The notes: a model not told the origin generated them from the letters alone. A DNA stretch of 46,261 nt from Streptomyces somaliensis DSM 40738 (GCA_012396115.1 JAAXOU010000004.1:1-46261); one strand, 5' to 3'; positions 8,092 through 17,194 are shown, counted from the stretch's first letter. Program-made: numbers and translations.

Positions 8092-9978
8092 GTGAGCGAC
8101 ACACAGACCCAGATCGAGAACCGCCCGTCCTCCGTGGCGCGCCTCTTCCTCGAGCGGGTGGCGAAGACCCCGGACGCGGAGGCGTACCGCTACCCGGTGC
8201 CGTCCCCCGGCGGGGGGCCCGACGGGTGGGGGTCGCTCACCTGGGCCCAGGCCGCGGACCGCGTGTACGCGATCGCCGCCGGCCTCGTCGACCTCGGCCT
8301 CCGGCCGGAGGAACGCGTCGCCCTCGCCTCCGCCACGCGCGTCGAGTGGATCCTGTGCGACCTGGGCGTCATGTGCGCCGGGGCCGCCACGACCACCGTC
8401 TACCCGCAGACCGACGCCGGGGAGGCCGCGTACATCCTCGCCGACTCCGGGAGCCGCGTCCTGATCGCCGAGGACGCCGCCCAGCTCGCGAAGGCCCGGG
8501 AGCGCCGCGCCGAGCTGCCGGAACTCCGCCACGTCGTGGTGATCGACGCCGCGGCGGCGGTGCCCGCCGACGGCGACCCGGACGGCTGGGTGCTGTCCCT
8601 CGCGGACCTGGAGGAGCGCGGCAGGGCGTACCTGGGGGAGCACCCCGAGGCGGTCCGGGAACGGATCGAGGCGATCACCGCGGGCCAGCTCGCCACCCTC
8701 ATCTACACCTCCGGTACCACGGGCCGCCCCAAGGGCGTGCGCCTCCCGCACGACAACTGGTCGTACATGGCGAAGGCCATCGCCGCGACCGGTCTGCTCC
8801 GCGCCGACGACGTGCAGTACCTGTGGCTGCCGCTCGCCCACGTCTTCGGCAAGGTGCTGACCTCCGGGCAGATCGAGGTGGGCCACGTCACCGCCGTCGA
8901 CGGGCGCATTGACAAGATCATCGAGAACCTGCCGGTCGTCCGGCCGACGTACATGGCGGCCGTCCCGCGCGTCTTCGAGAAGGTCTACAACGGCGTCGCC
9001 GCCAAGGCCCGGGCGGGCGGCCCCGTCAAGTACGGGATCTTCCAGTGGGCGGCCCGCGTCGCCCGCGACCACGCCAGGGCCACCCAGGACGCGTTCCGCC
9101 GCACCGGGCGGGCGAAGGCCCCCCTGGGCCTGACCGTGAAGCACGCGGTGGCGGACGCGCTCGTGTACTCCAAGCTCCGCGCCGCGTTCGGCGGGCGGCT
9201 GCGCGCCGCCGTGTCCGGCTCCGTCGCGCTCGCCCCGGACATCGGCTACTTCTTCTCCGGCGCCGGCATCCACATCCTGGAGGGGTACGGCCTGACGGAG
9301 TCGTCCGCCGCCTCCTTCGTGAACCCGGGCGAGGCGTACCGCACCGGCACGGTCGGCAAGCCGCTGCCCGGCTGCGAGGTGCGCATCGCCGACGACGGCG
9401 AGATCCTGCTGCGCGGTCCGGGGATCATGGAGGGCTACCACAAGCTGCCCGACAAGACCGCCGAGGTGCTGGAGCCGGACGGCTGGTTCCACACCGGGGA
9501 CATCGGCGAACTGTCCGCCGACGGCTACCTGAAGATCACCGACCGGAAGAAGGACCTGTTCAAGACGTCCGGCGGCAAGTACATCGCGCCGACGGAGATC
9601 GAGGGCCGCTTCAAGGCGCTGTGCCCCTTCGTCTCCAACGTCATCGTCATCGGCGCCGACCGGAACTACTGCAGCGCGCTCATCGCGCTCGACGAGGCGG
9701 CGCTGCGCGGCTGGGCGGAGGAGCGCGGCCTCGGCGGCCTGCCGTACGCCGGGCTGGTCGCGGCGCCGCAGGTCCGCGAGATGGTCCAGGGGTACGTGGA
9801 CCGGCTCAACGAGGGCCTGCAGCGCTGGCAGACGGTGAAGAAGTTCCGCCTGCTGCCGCGGGACCTCGACGTGGAGCACGGCGAGCTGACGCCCAGCCTG
9901 AAGCTGAAGCGGCCCGTGGTGGAGCGCGAGTACAGGGGCCTCATCGAGGAGATGTACGAGGGCGCCCGCGAGGCCTGA
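8092..9978 (+). CDS. Long-chain fatty acid-CoA ligase (AMP-forming)
   Basis: Activates fatty acids to acyl-CoA via an acyl-adenylate. It is a 628-residue ANL-superfamily enzyme: P-loop YTSGTTGRPKG (about residue 205), adenylate-binding GYGLTES (about 400), DGWFHTGDIGE, and the hinge/lysine region ITDRKKDLFKTSGGKYIAP. These variants are typical of FadD15-like long-chain ligases. The start is GTG with GGAGGA at 6-nt spacing. It is preceded by a likely operator and followed by a 14-bp hairpin, so it is probably transcribed alone. Confidence 0.93.
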   Translation: MSDTQTQIENRPSSVARLFLERVAKTPDAEAYRYPVPSPGGGPDGWGSLTWAQAADRVYAIAAGLVDLGLRPEERVALASATRVEWILCDLGVMCAGAATTTVYPQTDAGEAAYILADSGSRVLIAEDAAQLAKARERRAELPELRHVVVIDAAAAVPADGDPDGWVLSLADLEERGRAYLGEHPEAVRERIEAITAGQLATLIYTSGTTGRPKGVRLPHDNWSYMAKAIAATGLLRADDVQYLWLPLAHVFGKVLTSGQIEVGHVTAVDGRIDKIIENLPVVRPTYMAAVPRVFEKVYNGVAAKARAGGPVKYGIFQWAARVARDHARATQDAFRRTGRAKAPLGLTVKHAVADALVYSKLRAAFGGRLRAAVSGSVALAPDIGYFFSGAGIHILEGYGLTESSAASFVNPGEAYRTGTVGKPLPGCEVRIADDGEILLRGPGIMEGYHKLPDKTAEVLEPDGWFHTGDIGELSADGYLKITDRKKDLFKTSGGKYIAPTEIEGRFKALCPFVSNVIVIGADRNYCSALIALDEAALRGWAEERGLGGLPYAGLVAAPQVREMVQGYVDRLNEGLQRWQTVKKFRLLPRDLDVEHGELTPSLKLKRPVVEREYRGLIEEMYEGAREA

Positions 9979-10011
9979 CCGCCGGCGGCCCCGCCCGCGC
10001 CGGACGTCCGC

Positions 10012-10047
10012 CCGTCACCGCCGCGCCGCGCACCGCGGCGGTGACGG
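10012..10047 (+). terminator. Terminator abutting the hemW promoter
   Basis: Perfect 14-bp inverted repeat CCGTCACCGCCGCG (10012-10025) / CGCGGCGGTGACGG (10034-10047) with an 8-nt loop, 33 nt after the acyl-CoA ligase stop. Its last base is also the first base of the hemW -10 GACAAT. Confidence 0.7.
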
Positions 10048-10059
10048 ACAATGGGCCCC

Positions 10060-11292
10060 ATGCCTTCCGTACTGCCCGACGGGGAACCCGTGCCCGAGGA
10101 CGGGTCGCTGCCCCCGTCCGCCCTCGACGGGCGCGAGGAGCGGCCGCTCGGGTTCTACCTGCACGTGCCGTACTGCGCGACCCGCTGCGGCTACTGCGAC
10201 TTCAACACCTACACCGCCACCGAGCTGCGCGGCTCCGGCGGGGTCCTCGCCTCCCGCGACAACTACGCGGCGACCCTCGCCGGCGAGGTACGGCTCGCCC
10301 GCGAGGTCCTCGGCGACGACCCCCGCCCCGTGCGGACGGTCTTCGTCGGCGGCGGCACCCCCACGCTGCTCGCCGCGGAGGACCTCGTCCGGATGCTCGA
10401 CGCCGTCCGGGACGAGTTCGGCCTCGCGGACGGCGCCGAGGTCACCACGGAGGCCAACCCGGAGTCCGTCGACCCGGCGTACCTGGCCGTGCTCCGCGAG
10501 GGCGGCTTCAACCGGATCTCCTTCGGCATGCAGAGCGCCCGGCGGCACGTGCTGGAGGTCCTCGACCGCACCCACACGCCCGGCCGCCCCGAGGCGTGCG
10601 TCGCCGAGGCCCGCGCCGCCGGCTTCGACCACGTCAACCTCGACCTGATCTACGGCACCCCCGGCGAGAGCGACGACGACTGGCGGGCCTCCCTGGACGC
10701 CGCGATCGGCGCCGGCCCCGACCACGTCTCCGCGTACGCGCTGATCGTCGAGGACGGCACCGGGCTCGCCCGCCGCATCCGGCGCGGCGAGGTGCCGGCG
10801 ACCGACGACGACGTGCACGCCGACCGGTACCTGATCGCGGACACCGTCCTCGCCGAGGCCGGCTTCCACTGGTACGAGGTGTCGAACTGGGCCGCCTCCG
10901 AGGCGGGCCGCTGCCTCCACAACGAGCTGTACTGGCGCGGCGCCGACTGGTGGGGCGCCGGGCCCGGCGCCCACAGCCACGTCGGCGGCGTCCGCTGGTG
11001 GAACGCCAAGCACCCCGGCGCCTACGCCGCCGCCCTCGCGCGGGGGCGCTCGCCGGGCGCCGGCCGGGAGGTCCTGACGGAGGAGGACCGCCGCGTGGAG
11101 CGCGTCCTGCTGGAGCTGCGGCTCCGGGAGGGCGTCCCCTTGTCGCTGCTGCGCCCGGCGGGGCGGGCCGCCGCCGTGCGCGCCGTGCGCGACGGGCTCC
11201 TCGACCCGGCCCCGTACGACGGCGGACGCGCCGTGCTCACCCTGCGCGGCCGGCTCCTGGCCGACGCGGTGGTGCGGGACCTGGTGGACTGA
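10060..11292 (+). CDS. hemW: HemW-type radical SAM heme chaperone
   Basis: A 410-residue radical SAM protein of the HemN/HemW family. The cluster motif is CATRCGYCDF (C-x3-C-x2-C, about residues 39-46), followed by FVGGGTPTLL, and ITFGMQS-like ISFGMQSARRHVLEVLDRTH. HemW homologues are often annotated as oxygen-independent coproporphyrinogen oxidase, but the family is now regarded as heme transfer proteins. ATG 10060 is chosen over 10051 because GACAAT (10047-10052) lies 7 nt before it and covers the other ATG. It converges on the DUF3097 gene with 12 nt between stops; a GGCGC/GCGCC hairpin (11301-11314) spans that junction. Confidence 0.9.
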   Translation: MPSVLPDGEPVPEDGSLPPSALDGREERPLGFYLHVPYCATRCGYCDFNTYTATELRGSGGVLASRDNYAATLAGEVRLAREVLGDDPRPVRTVFVGGGTPTLLAAEDLVRMLDAVRDEFGLADGAEVTTEANPESVDPAYLAVLREGGFNRISFGMQSARRHVLEVLDRTHTPGRPEACVAEARAAGFDHVNLDLIYGTPGESDDDWRASLDAAIGAGPDHVSAYALIVEDGTGLARRIRRGEVPATDDDVHADRYLIADTVLAEAGFHWYEVSNWAASEAGRCLHNELYWRGADWWGAGPGAHSHVGGVRWWNAKHPGAYAAALARGRSPGAGREVLTEEDRRVERVLLELRLREGVPLSLLRPAGRAAAVRAVRDGLLDPAPYDGGRAVLTLRGRLLADAVVRDLVD

Positions 11293-11304
11293 GGCCGACG
11301 GGCG

Positions 11305-12108
11305 CTACGGCGCCGTCACGAAGTCGATCAGCTCCTCGACCCGGCCCAGCAGCGCCGGTTCCAGGTCCTTGTACGACCCGACCCGGTCCAGGATCCGGCG
11401 CCAGGCCGCACCGGTGTTCGCGGGCCAGCCCAGGGCCCGGCACACGCCCGTCTTCCAGTCCCGGCCGCGCGGCACCTCCGGCCAGGCCGGGATGCCCAGC
11501 GCCGACGGCTTCACGGCCTGCCACACGTCGACGTACGGGTGCCCCACCACCAGGACGTGCGGGTCGGTGACCGACGCGGCGATCCGCGACTCCTTCGACC
11601 CCGGCACCAGGTGGTCCACCAGCACCCCGAGCCGGGCGTCCGGGCCGGGCCGGAAGCCGCGGACGACCGCCGGCAGGTCGTCGACGCCCTCCAGGTACTC
11701 CACGACGACGCCCTCGACCCTCAGGTCGTCGCCCCACACCTTCTCCACCAGCTCCGCGTCGTGGCGGCCCTCCACGTAGATCCGCCCCGCCCGTGCCACC
11801 CGCGCCCGCGCGCCCGGCACGGCGACCGACCCGGACGCCGTGCGGGACGGCCGCACCGGCGCGGGGGCGGCCGGGCGGACCAGCGTCACCGGGCGGCCCT
11901 CCAGCAGGAAGCCGCGCGGTGCGAGCGGGAAGACCCGGTGCCTGCCGAACCGGTCCTCCAGCGTCACCGCGCCCGCCTCGCACCCCACCACCGCCCCGCA
12001 GAACCCGGTGCCGGCCTCCTCGACCACCAGGTCGGGCTCGGCGGGCACCTCGGGGACGGAGGACGGCTTCTTCCACCGGGGGGTCAGATCGGGGTCGTAG
12101 GCGCGCAT
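11305..12108 (-). CDS. DUF3097 family protein
   Basis: A 267-residue soluble protein typical of actinobacterial DUF3097. It begins RAYDPDLTPRWKK and has a central RIYVEGRHDAELVEKVWGDD block with a later VLVDHLVPGSKES and GHPYVDVWQAVKP. The VEG-x2-DAE pattern followed by an acidic D-H motif resembles a TOPRIM metal site as in RNase M5-like proteins; this is my inference. ATG 12108 has TAGCGT 7 nt upstream and no ribosome site, so it is probably leaderless. The TAG of that box is also the stop codon of the upstream gene. Confidence 0.8.
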   Translation of the reverse strand: MRAYDPDLTPRWKKPSSVPEVPAEPDLVVEEAGTGFCGAVVGCEAGAVTLEDRFGRHRVFPLAPRGFLLEGRPVTLVRPAAPAPVRPSRTASGSVAVPGARARVARAGRIYVEGRHDAELVEKVWGDDLRVEGVVVEYLEGVDDLPAVVRGFRPGPDARLGVLVDHLVPGSKESRIAASVTDPHVLVVGHPYVDVWQAVKPSALGIPAWPEVPRGRDWKTGVCRALGWPANTGAAWRRILDRVGSYKDLEPALLGRVEELIDFVTAP

Positions 12109-12115
12109 CCACCAG

Positions 12116-12121
12116 ACGCTA
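12116..12121 (-). promoter_or_regulatory. -10 element TAGCGT for DUF3097 gene, shared with upstream stop codon
   Basis: TAGCGT reads 12121 to 12116 on the minus strand, 7 nt before ATG 12108. Its first three bases are the TAG stop of the metallo-beta-lactamase gene. An identical TAGCGT precedes that upstream gene at 12856-12851. Confidence 0.45.
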
Positions 12122-12844
12122 CGACACCGCGAACCGGCGGGCCAGCTCATCGCGTTGGGCGCGTACGAACGCGGCGTCCACCGCCGCGCCGTGCCCCGGC
12201 ACGTACACCGCGCCCTCCCCGCCCAGCTCCAGCAGCCGGTCCAGCGCGGCCGGCCAGCACGCGGGCACCGCGTCCGGGCCCGCCTGGGGTTCGCCCGACT
12301 CCTCCACCAGGTCCCCGCAGAACACCACCCCGTCCGCCGCGCCCGGCACCAGCAGCGCCAGGTCCTGGCCGGTGTGCCCGGGGCCCGCGTTGACCAGCAG
12401 CACCTGCCGGCCGCCCAGGTCGAGCGTCCACTCCCCGCACACCTGGTGGTGCGGGTGCACCAGGACGTCCGCGGCCTCGCCCGCCTCGTCCGCGGCGACG
12501 CCGTGCCGCACGGCGTCCGCCCGCAGCGCGTCCCGCTCCCGCGCCAGCACCTCGCCCAGGCCCACGGCGCCGAACACCTGCGCGCCCGCGAACGCCGCGG
12601 CGCCCAGCACGTGGTCGAAGTGCGGGTGGCTCAGTGCGATGTGCGTCACGCGCCGCCCGCCCAGCAGCCCCTGCACCTGGGTCCGGATCGCGGCACCCTC
12701 CCGCAGCGTGGAACCCGCGTCGAACAACAGAGCGGAATGGTCCCCGGCGACCAGCCCGACCGTGGCGTCCCAACCGGGGAGCCGCCTGCGGCCCACACCG
12801 GCCGCGAGCCGCTCCCACCCGAACTCTTCCCAAGCGACGTCCAT
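12119..12844 (-). CDS. Metallo-beta-lactamase fold hydrolase
   Basis: A 241-residue MBL-fold protein of unknown substrate. Zinc ligands are visible: HPHFDH (about residues 73-78), the later His in [10 protein letters not shown], Asp in VFCGDLVEE and His in [11 protein letters not shown]. The N-terminus [20 protein letters not shown] is typical of stand-alone actinobacterial MBL hydrolases. ATG 12844 has TAGCGT (12856-12851) 6 nt upstream, suggesting a leaderless transcript. It is divergent from hrcA and followed closely by DUF3097. Confidence 0.85.
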   Translation of the reverse strand: MDVAWEEFGWERLAAGVGRRRLPGWDATVGLVAGDHSALLFDAGSTLREGAAIRTQVQGLLGGRRVTHIALSHPHFDHVLGAAAFAGAQVFGAVGLGEVLARERDALRADAVRHGVAADEAGEAADVLVHPHHQVCGEWTLDLGGRQVLLVNAGPGHTGQDLALLVPGAADGVVFCGDLVEESGEPQAGPDAVPACWPAALDRLLELGGEGAVYVPGHGAAVDAAFVRAQRDELARRFAVS

Positions 12845-12926
12845 ACCGCGACGCTAGCGGCAACGCCCGCGGCGGGCGCGCGGTGCGGCGGCCGGCTCCG
12901 CGCGCGCGGCGCCCACCACGCCGCCC

Positions 12927-12957
12927 TTGCCAGGCATCGACCCCGGCGCCGTACACT
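12927..12957 (+). promoter_or_regulatory. hrcA-dnaJ promoter
   Basis: TTGCCA (12927-12932) and TACACT (12952-12957) lie 19 nt apart just upstream of the CIRCE operator. The spacing is slightly long but the hexamers are reasonable for the primary sigma factor. Confidence 0.5.
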
Positions 12958-12971
12958 GACCGCGGGGATGA

Positions 12972-12998
12972 TTGGCACTCGGGCATGGTGAGTGCCAG
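12972..12998 (+). promoter_or_regulatory. CIRCE operator (HrcA binding site)
   Basis: TTGGCACTC, 9-nt spacer, GAGTGCCAG: a near-consensus CIRCE inverted repeat (consensus TTAGCACTC-N9-GAGTGCTAA). It sits 15 nt after the TACACT -10 and 37 nt before hrcA, which predicts autorepression of hrcA-dnaJ and heat induction. Confidence 0.92.
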
Positions 12999-13035
12999 CA
13001 GACGTCAGCCGACCGGAGCCAGCTGGAGGTGCGCC

Positions 13036-14049
13036 GTGCTCAGCGAACGCAGACTCGAGGTGCTGCGCGCCATCGTCCAGGACTACGTCGGCACGGAGGA
13101 GCCCGTCGGTTCCAAGGCGCTCACCGAGCGCCACAACCTGGGCGTGTCTCCGGCCACCGTGCGCAACGACATGGCGGCGCTGGAGGAGGGCTTCATCGCC
13201 CAGCCCCACACCAGCGCCGGACGCATCCCCACGGACAAGGGCTACCGCCTCTTCGTCGACAAGCTCGCCGGGGTCAAGCCGCTGTCGTCACCGGAACGCC
13301 GGGCCATCCAGAACTTCCTGGAGGGCGCGGTCGACCTGGACGACGTCGTGGGGCGCACGGTACGGCTGCTCGCCCAGCTGACCCGCCAGGTCGCGGTCGT
13401 GCAGTACCCGTCGCTGACCCGGTCGACCGTGCGCCACGTCGAGCTGCTGTCACTGGCCCCGGCCCGGCTGATGCTCGTCCTGATCACGGACACCGGGCGG
13501 GTGGAGCAGCGCATGGTCGACTGCCCCGCCCCGTTCGGCGAGACGTCCGTCGCCGACCTGCGCGCCCGGCTGAACAGCCAGGTCGCCGGCCGGCGCTTCA
13601 CCGACGTGCCGCAGCTGGTGCAGGACCTCCCGGAGTCCTTCGAGCCGGAGGACCGCGGGACCGTCTCCACGGTGCTCTCCACGCTGCTGGAGACCCTGGT
13701 GGAGGAGACCGAGGAGCGCCTGGTGATCGGCGGGACCGCCAACCTCACGCGCTTCGGGCACGACTTCCCGCTCACCATCCGGCCCGTGCTGGAGGCGCTG
13801 GAGGAGCAGGTCGTGCTCCTCAAGCTGCTCGGCGAGGCGACGGATCCGGCCATGACCGTGCGCATCGGTCACGAGAACGCCCACGAGGGGCTGAACTCCA
13901 CGTCCGTCGTCGCGGTCGGCTACGGTTCGGGCGACGAGGCGGTCGCCAAACTCGGCGTGGTCGGACCGACCCGCATGGACTACCCCGGAACGATGGGAGC
14001 GGTACGCGCAGTGGCACGTTACGTCGGACAGATCCTGGCGGAGTCGTAA
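13036..14049 (+). CDS. hrcA: Heat-inducible transcription repressor HrcA
   Basis: CIRCE-binding repressor of chaperone genes. The 337-residue protein has the N-terminal winged helix ([20 protein letters not shown], then [18 protein letters not shown]) and the C-terminal GAF-like HrcA domain ([27 protein letters not shown]). The start is GTG with GGAGGT at 5-nt spacing. The stop TAA is immediately followed by the dnaJ GTG, so the two are translated together. A CIRCE copy upstream shows autoregulation. Confidence 0.96.
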   Translation: MLSERRLEVLRAIVQDYVGTEEPVGSKALTERHNLGVSPATVRNDMAALEEGFIAQPHTSAGRIPTDKGYRLFVDKLAGVKPLSSPERRAIQNFLEGAVDLDDVVGRTVRLLAQLTRQVAVVQYPSLTRSTVRHVELLSLAPARLMLVLITDTGRVEQRMVDCPAPFGETSVADLRARLNSQVAGRRFTDVPQLVQDLPESFEPEDRGTVSTVLSTLLETLVEETEERLVIGGTANLTRFGHDFPLTIRPVLEALEEQVVLLKLLGEATDPAMTVRIGHENAHEGLNSTSVVAVGYGSGDEAVAKLGVVGPTRMDYPGTMGAVRAVARYVGQILAES

Positions 14050-15189
14050 GTGGCCACGGACTACTACGCCGTGCTCGGCGTGCGCCGCGACGCGTCCCAG
14101 GACGAGATCAAGAAGGCGTTCCGCAGGCTCGCCCGCGAGCTGCACCCGGACGTCAACCCCGACCCCAAGACGCAGGAGCGCTTCAAGGAGATCAACGCCG
14201 CCTACGAGGTGCTGTCGGACCCGCAGAAGAAGCAGGTCTACGACCTCGGCGGCGACCCCCTGTCGTCCTCCGGCGGCCCCGGCGGGGGCGCCGGCTTCGG
14301 CGCGGGCGGCTTCGGCAACTTCTCCGACATCATGGACGCCTTCTTCGGCGCGGCGTCCCAGCGCGGCCCCCGGTCGCGCACCCGCCGCGGCCAGGACGCG
14401 ATGATCCGCCTGGAGATCGAGCTCGACGAGGCGGCCTTCGGCACGACGAAGGACATCCAGGTCGACACGGCCGTCGTGTGCACCACCTGCTCCGGCGAGG
14501 GCGCCGCGCCGGGCACCTCCGCGCAGACCTGCGACATGTGCCGCGGCCGCGGCGAGGTGTCGCAGGTGACGCGGTCCTTCCTGGGCCAGGTCATGACCTC
14601 CCGCCCGTGCCCGCAGTGCCAGGGCTTCGGCACGGTCGTCCCGACGCCCTGCCCCGAGTGCGCGGGCGACGGCCGGGTGCGGTCCCGGCGGACGCTCACG
14701 GTCAAGATCCCGGCCGGCGTCGACAACGGCACCCGCATCCAGCTCGCCGGCGAGGGCGAGGTCGGCCCGGGCGGCGGCCCGGCGGGCGACCTGTACGTGG
14801 AGATCCACGAGCTGCCGCACCCGGTGTTCCAGCGGCGCGGCGACGACCTGCACTGCACGGTGACGATCCCGATGACGGCGGGGGCGCTCGGCACGAAGGT
14901 GCCGCTGGAGACGCTCGACGGCCTGGAGGAGGTCGACATCCGGCCGGGCACGCAGTCGGGCCAGTCGATCCCGCTGCACGGCCGCGGCGTGACGCACCTG
15001 CGCGGCGGCGGCCGCGGCGACCTGGTCGTCCACGTCGAGGTCCAGACGCCCACGAAGCTCGACGCGGAGCAGGAGCGCCTGCTGCGCGACCTGGCGAAGC
15101 TGCGCGGCGAGGAGCGGCCGACCGGCCAGTTCGCCCCGGGCCAGCAGGGATTGTTCTCGCGGCTGAAGGACGCGTTCAACGGGCGTTAG
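14050..15189 (+). CDS. dnaJ: Chaperone DnaJ (HrcA-linked DnaJ2)
   Basis: Hsp40 co-chaperone stimulating DnaK ATPase. The 379-residue type I protein has a J domain (residues 1-68, HPD near 34), a Gly/Phe-rich segment (about 75-100), four CxxCxGxG zinc repeats (CTTCSGEG, CDMCRGRG, CPQCQGFG, CPECAGDG, about 144-215) and a C-terminal substrate-binding domain. Because it pairs with hrcA rather than dnaK-grpE, this is the second DnaJ usual in Streptomyces. The GTG start directly abuts the hrcA stop. A large hairpin follows. Confidence 0.96.
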   Translation: MATDYYAVLGVRRDASQDEIKKAFRRLARELHPDVNPDPKTQERFKEINAAYEVLSDPQKKQVYDLGGDPLSSSGGPGGGAGFGAGGFGNFSDIMDAFFGAASQRGPRSRTRRGQDAMIRLEIELDEAAFGTTKDIQVDTAVVCTTCSGEGAAPGTSAQTCDMCRGRGEVSQVTRSFLGQVMTSRPCPQCQGFGTVVPTPCPECAGDGRVRSRRTLTVKIPAGVDNGTRIQLAGEGEVGPGGGPAGDLYVEIHELPHPVFQRRGDDLHCTVTIPMTAGALGTKVPLETLDGLEEVDIRPGTQSGQSIPLHGRGVTHLRGGGRGDLVVHVEVQTPTKLDAEQERLLRDLAKLRGEERPTGQFAPGQQGLFSRLKDAFNGR

Positions 15190-15249
15190 CGGGACCCGGG
15201 CGGCGCACCCGCCGGGAAACGCGGCGCCTCCGGAGCGGCCGCCCGCCGT

Positions 15250-15298
15250 GGAGCCGGCGGCCCCGGGCCCGCCCCGCGCCCGGGGCCCGGCCGGCTCC
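15250..15298 (+). terminator. hrcA-dnaJ terminator
   Basis: Nested perfect stems: GGAGCCGG (15250-15257) with CCGGCTCC (15291-15298), and inside them GGCCCCGGGC (15259-15268) with GCCCGGGGCC (15278-15287). This is the only strong structure in the 131-nt gap. Confidence 0.7.
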
Positions 15299-15320
15299 GG
15301 GGGCGTGACACCATGCGTGC

Positions 15321-16394
15321 ATGCCCTCCGCGCTGACCGGTCTGTACCGCTACCCGATCGTGCAGGCCCCCATGGCCGGCGGCGCCTCCTGCCCGCGGCT
15401 CGCGGCCGCCGTGTCGGAGGCGGGCGGCCTCGGTTTCCTGGCGGCCGGGTACAAGACGGCCGACGGCATGTACCAGGAGGTCCAGCGGACCCGGGGCCTG
15501 ACCGCCCGCCCCTTCGGAGTGAACCTGTTCACGCCGCAGTCCGGCCAGGCGGACCCCGCCGCCCTCGAGCTGTACCGCCAGCAGCTCGCCGGCGAGGCCG
15601 CCTGGTACGACACCCCGCTCGGCGACACCGACCCGGGCCGCGACGACGGCTACGACGCGAAGCTGGCGGTCCTGCTGGACGACCCCGTGCCGGTCGTGTC
15701 CTTCACCTTCGGCTGCCCCGCGGCCGACACGGTGGCGTCCCTCGCGCGCGTGGGGACCCGTACGGTCGTCACGGTCACCGGCGCCGACGAGGCGCGGGCG
15801 GCCGAGCACGCCGGTGCCGACGCCGTGTGCGTCCAGGGCGTCGAGGCCGGCGGCCACCAGGGCACCCACCGGGACGACCCGGAGACCGAGCGCTCCGGGA
15901 CCGGGCTGCTGACGCTGATCACCCAGGTCCGCGAGGCCGTACGGCTGCCGCTCCTCGCCGCCGGCGGGCTGATGCGCGGCGGGCAGATCGCCGCCGTCCT
16001 CGCGGCGGGCGCGGAGGCCGCGCAGCTCGGCACCGCGTTCCTGGCGTGCCCCGAGTCCGGCGCCGACCCGCTGCACAAGCGGGCCCTGACGGACCCGCTG
16101 TTCACCCGCACCGAGCTGACCCGCGCCTTCTCGGGGCGCCCCGCCCGGAGCCTGGTCAACCGGTTCGTGCGGGAGCACGGGCCGTACGCCCCGGCCGCGT
16201 ACCCCGAGGTGCACCACCTGACCAGCGGGCTGCGCAGGGCGGCCGCCGGGGCGAAGGACCCGCAGGGCATGGCCCTGTGGGCCGGGCAGGGGCACCGGCT
16301 GGCCCGGGAACTGCCCGCCGGGCGGCTCGTCGAAGTCCTCCGTTCCGAACTCCGGTCGGCCCTCGCGGCGCCGGCCCTGAGAGGTGCCCCATGA
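15321..16394 (+). CDS. Nitronate monooxygenase family flavoprotein
   Basis: A 357-residue TIM-barrel FMN enzyme of the 2-nitropropane dioxygenase/nitronate monooxygenase family, which oxidises alkyl nitronates. Visible: YPIVQAPMAGGASCPRLAAA at the N-terminus, VVSFTFGCP, VCVQGVEAGGHQGTH (with the catalytic-region His), LLAAGGLMRGGQIAAVLAAG phosphate-binding segment and AAQLGTAFLACPES. CACCAT (15309-15314) is 6 nt before ATG 15321, suggesting a leaderless start. The stop overlaps rsmE by 4 nt. Confidence 0.9.
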   Translation: MPSALTGLYRYPIVQAPMAGGASCPRLAAAVSEAGGLGFLAAGYKTADGMYQEVQRTRGLTARPFGVNLFTPQSGQADPAALELYRQQLAGEAAWYDTPLGDTDPGRDDGYDAKLAVLLDDPVPVVSFTFGCPAADTVASLARVGTRTVVTVTGADEARAAEHAGADAVCVQGVEAGGHQGTHRDDPETERSGTGLLTLITQVREAVRLPLLAAGGLMRGGQIAAVLAAGAEAAQLGTAFLACPESGADPLHKRALTDPLFTRTELTRAFSGRPARSLVNRFVREHGPYAPAAYPEVHHLTSGLRRAAAGAKDPQGMALWAGQGHRLARELPAGRLVEVLRSELRSALAAPALRGAP

Positions 16395-17128
16395 CCGCCC
16401 CCGTCTTCGTCGTCGAACGAGTCCCCACCGGCCCCGAGCACGTCCTGGAGGGCCCCGAGGGCCGGCACGCGGTGTCCGTGCGACGGCTCGGCCCCGGCGA
16501 GGACGTGGTCCTCACCGACGGGCGGGGACGCTGGACCGGGGGCGTCGTCAGGGCCGCCGAGGGCAAGGACCGGCTCGTCGTCGCGGACCTGCACGGGATC
16601 CGGGAGGAACCGGAACCCGAGCCGCACATCACCGTCGTCCAGGCCCTTCCCAAGGGCGACCGCGGCGAACTCGCCGTCGAGACGATGACGGAGACCGGCG
16701 TCGACGCGATCGTGCCCTGGCAGGCCGCCCGCTGCATCACCCGGTGGCGCGGCGACCGGGGCACGAAGTCCCTGGCGAAGTGGCGGGCCACCGCCCGCGA
16801 GGCCGGCAAGCAGTCCCGCCGGGTCCGCTTCCCCGAGGTCGCCGCGGCCATGACCACCGAACAGGTCGCCGGGCTGCTGGCCCGGGCGGACTTCGCGGCC
16901 GTCCTGCACGAGGAGGGCGCCACGCCGCTCGCCACCGCGCCGCTCCCCGCGGCCGGCCGCATCGTGCTGGTCGTCGGCCCCGAGGGCGGGGTCGCGCCCG
17001 ACGAGCTGGCCGCGTTCGCCGGGGCCGGGGCCGGGCCGTACCGGCTCGGGCGGAGCGTCCTGCGCACCTCCACGGCCGGCACGGCCGCGACCGCGCTCCT
17101 CCTCGGGCGCACCGGACGGTGGTCCTGA
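16391..17128 (+). CDS. rsmE: 16S rRNA (uracil-1498-N3)-methyltransferase
   Basis: SPOUT methyltransferase that modifies U1498 of 16S rRNA. The 245-residue product has an N-terminal PUA-like region (EGPEGRHAVSVRRLGPGEDV) and the knotted C-terminal domain: KGDRGELAVETMTETGVD, AREAGKQSRRVRFPEV, VVGPEGGVAPDEL and LGRSVLRTSTAGTAA. The start ATG overlaps the stop of the preceding flavoprotein (ATGA), giving translational coupling. The DnaJ-RsmE-HIT order is common in bacteria. Confidence 0.95.
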   Translation: MTAPVFVVERVPTGPEHVLEGPEGRHAVSVRRLGPGEDVVLTDGRGRWTGGVVRAAEGKDRLVVADLHGIREEPEPEPHITVVQALPKGDRGELAVETMTETGVDAIVPWQAARCITRWRGDRGTKSLAKWRATAREAGKQSRRVRFPEVAAAMTTEQVAGLLARADFAAVLHEEGATPLATAPLPAAGRIVLVVGPEGGVAPDELAAFAGAGAGPYRLGRSVLRTSTAGTAATALLLGRTGRWS

Positions 17129-17147
17129 GGCGGGCGCCGGGCGGCGG

Positions 17148-17165
17148 TAGGGTACGGGCGTACCC
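17148..17165 (+). promoter_or_regulatory. Promoter with overlapping palindrome upstream of HIT gene
   Basis: TAGGGT (17148-17153) is a likely -10. Overlapping it is a perfect inverted repeat GGGTACG-GG-CGTACCC (17150-17165). It would cover the -10 and the transcription start, so it could be an operator. The HIT ribosome site GGGAGG and ATG 17195 follow. Confidence 0.4.
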
Positions 17166-17194
17166 GCCGTCCGATTCGAGGGAGGACCGCCGGC

